A stretch of DNA of 6,182 bases, from NCBI GenBank assembly GCA_964373575.1, contig CAYJVB010000038.1:1-6182 (forward strand), read 5' to 3'. Below are positions 5,412 through 6,182 of this stretch, piece after piece. The stretch comes from CAYJVB01 sp964373575. GTDB lineage: Archaea > Aenigmatarchaeota > Aenigmatarchaeia > CG10238-14. Position numbers and translations under genes: made by a program. Positions within the stretch are counted from its first letter, which is position 1, and each line of letters opens with the position of its first letter. Below the pieces are notes generated by a model that saw only the letters and a list, made by a program, of their open reading frames with translations, was not told where the DNA came from and did no database searches.

Positions 5412-5425
5412 TTCAAGAGCACGCG
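5412..5425 (+). repeat. Left copy of a 14-base inverted pair bracketing the 186-residue gene
   Basis: TTCAAGAGCACGCG matches the reverse complement of 6038-6051 at 13 of 14 positions. The copies lie 44 bases before the start and 8 bases after the stop of the gene at 5470-6030. Confidence 0.5.
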
Positions 5426-5433
5426 ACGATTTC

Positions 5434-5448
5434 AAAAGATTTAATACT
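5434..5448 (+). promoter_or_regulatory. BRE/TATA promoter of the 186-residue gene
   Basis: AAAAGATTTAATACT combines a purine-rich BRE with a TTTAATAC TATA box, centred about 26 bases before the ATG at 5470. This predicts a leaderless transcript separate from that of the upstream gene. Confidence 0.65.
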
Positions 5449-5469
5449 ATTTAATTTTTATTATATATT

Positions 5470-6030
5470 ATGGGGCTAGCAAAAACTTTTTTGGCAATTG
5501 GAATAGCAATCATCTTTGCTGTCTTTATCTCTTATGGTCTTAGTGTTGTTTACGAAGCACCTAAATATGATTACAGCTCTTATATTAATAATTGTTCTAA
5601 AACTTATGGTTGCCAAAAACAAATTCAAGATTGCCAAAAACAATATAATTATTCAGATCCTCAATATCAAGATTGCTATTCTAATGTTCAACAAAGCACA
5701 GAATATAAAACCTGTTTAGAGATGCTTGATAAATGTAACGAAGAATATCAAAAACAAACTCCTCGTTATAAACACTCGAGAAATAGTTTTTATATTTTAA
5801 TTGTTATTGGAATTATTGCCATAATTTCAGGTATTCTTCTAACAGGATTAGAAGGGATTGGTTCTGGTTTGATTGGCGGAGGAGTTTTAGTTGTGCTTTG
5901 GTCGTTATTTTATACTTTCGCCTATTGGTTTACTCTAAACAAGTATGTTAAATTGATTGCTTTGGGAATAGTATTAGCAGTCTTGGTCTATTTCGGATAT
6001 AAGAAGATAGAAAAAAAATTAAATCAATAG
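5470..6030 (+). CDS. Four-helix membrane protein with cysteine-rich outer loop (hypothetical)
   Basis: The 186-residue protein has no function I can name. Hydrophobic segments at about 6-28, 107-127, 131-154 and 160-177 suggest four membrane helices. Between the first and second helix is a polar, Gln/Tyr/Asn-rich loop (about 29-105) with six cysteines (C42, C48, C55, C69, C82, C89), which could form three disulfides if the loop is outside. Part of the loop repeats a CQKQ motif (48-51 and 55-58). The C-terminus is lysine-rich (KKIEKKLNQ), consistent with a cytoplasmic end by the positive-inside rule and so with an outside loop given the helix count. The ATG at 5470 sits at the expected leaderless start of its own TATA box. 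Palindromic repeat DNA lies on both sides, with a 14-base inverted pair bracketing the gene. It may be a lineage-specific surface protein. Confidence 0.8.
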   Translation: MGLAKTFLAIGIAIIFAVFISYGLSVVYEAPKYDYSSYINNCSKTYGCQKQIQDCQKQYNYSDPQYQDCYSNVQQSTEYKTCLEMLDKCNEEYQKQTPRYKHSRNSFYILIVIGIIAIISGILLTGLEGIGSGLIGGGVLVVLWSLFYTFAYWFTLNKYVKLIALGIVLAVLVYFGYKKIEKKLNQ

Positions 6031-6037
6031 ATTTTAA

Positions 6038-6051
6038 CGCGGGCTCTTGAA
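6038..6051 (-). repeat. Right copy of the 14-base inverted pair
   Basis: The minus strand reads TTCAAGAGCCCGCG, matching 5412-5425 at 13 of 14 positions in inverted orientation, 8 bases after the stop codon of the 186-residue gene. Confidence 0.5.
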
Positions 6052-6057
6052 CTCTAC

Positions 6058-6113
6058 GGATTTTCCTTCGAAAAATCCTTGCCCCACTGCGTTCTCAAAA
6101 TCCTTCGGATTTT
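6058..6113. repeat. Pair of hairpins built from the same 7-base arms
   Basis: GGATTTT (6058-6064) pairs with AAAATCC (6072-6078), and AAAATCC (6097-6103) pairs with GGATTTT (6107-6113) around a TTC loop. Because all four arms share one sequence and its complement, they can also pair across the two hairpins. The first hairpin begins 28 bases after the stop of the 186-residue gene and could end its transcript. Confidence 0.6.
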
Positions 6114-6123
6114 TCGGGTCGGC

Positions 6124-6182
6124 TAACAGGAATTTAACGGAAAAATGCTCGGCTCGCATTTTTCCCAAATTTGATTTTCCAG
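6124..6182. repeat. Partial second copy of the composite palindromic element
   Basis: This stretch shares with the element at 5324 onward, in the same order, TAACAG, a GGAAAA...TTTTCCC hairpin and AAATTT. The hairpin here is GGAAAAATGC/GCATTTTTCC (6139-6165, 10 perfect pairs, 7-base loop). The right half of the element lies beyond the window edge. Confidence 0.55.

Noticed and set aside
1..6182. CRISPR array
   Set aside because: No regularly spaced direct repeats are present; the repeats at the right end are palindromic hairpins with irregular spacing.

Overview
The window looks archaeal and AT-rich, probably from a small-genome (DPANN-like) lineage. The evidence is as follows. Several genes are preceded by a TATA/BRE-like box about 25 bases before the start codon with almost no 5' leader. 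There is a HerA-type ATPase, an archaeal XerA-type tyrosine recombinase, and an intron-less tRNA-Glu(CTC) with no encoded CCA. The phylum assignment is inference; no rRNA gene or other marker in the window settles it.

Left part (1-1750): The window opens with the C-terminal part of an IscU/SufU-type Fe-S scaffold gene (83-316, +). It lacks the N-terminal region with the first cysteine ligand, so it is probably a pseudogene. It overlaps by 6 bases, tail to tail, with a membrane-anchored DUF192 protein (311-754, -). Next on the minus strand come a small, apparently frameshifted membrane-protein gene (814-1052) and an unrecognised 208-residue gene (1065-1691). The latter's arginine codon use differs sharply from that of herA, and it lies directly on the 3' side of the tRNA gene.

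Centre (1762-4753): All features here are on the minus strand. tRNA-Glu(CTC) has a TATA box that overlaps the end of herA. Upstream of it is a two-gene unit, xerA then herA, separated by 13 bases. HerA belongs to the same superfamily as FtsK, the DNA pump that activates XerCD recombination in bacteria, so this pairing is a possible archaeal counterpart of FtsK-Xer. The recombinase carries Arg in place of the first His of its HxxR motif.

Right part (4754-6182): Two plus-strand genes have strong TATA boxes and probably leaderless transcripts. They encode unrecognised membrane-anchored proteins with cysteine-rich parts, with 8 and 6 cysteines. Both are followed by dense palindromic DNA (5258-5425 and 6038-6182). 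One palindromic element is complete, with an outer inverted repeat enclosing two hairpins. A related element starts at 6124 and is cut by the window edge. A 14-base inverted pair (13/14 match) brackets the second gene.

The strongest leads are the xerA-herA unit, the composite palindromic repeat family around the cysteine-rich membrane genes, and the atypical gene block next to the tRNA 3' end.
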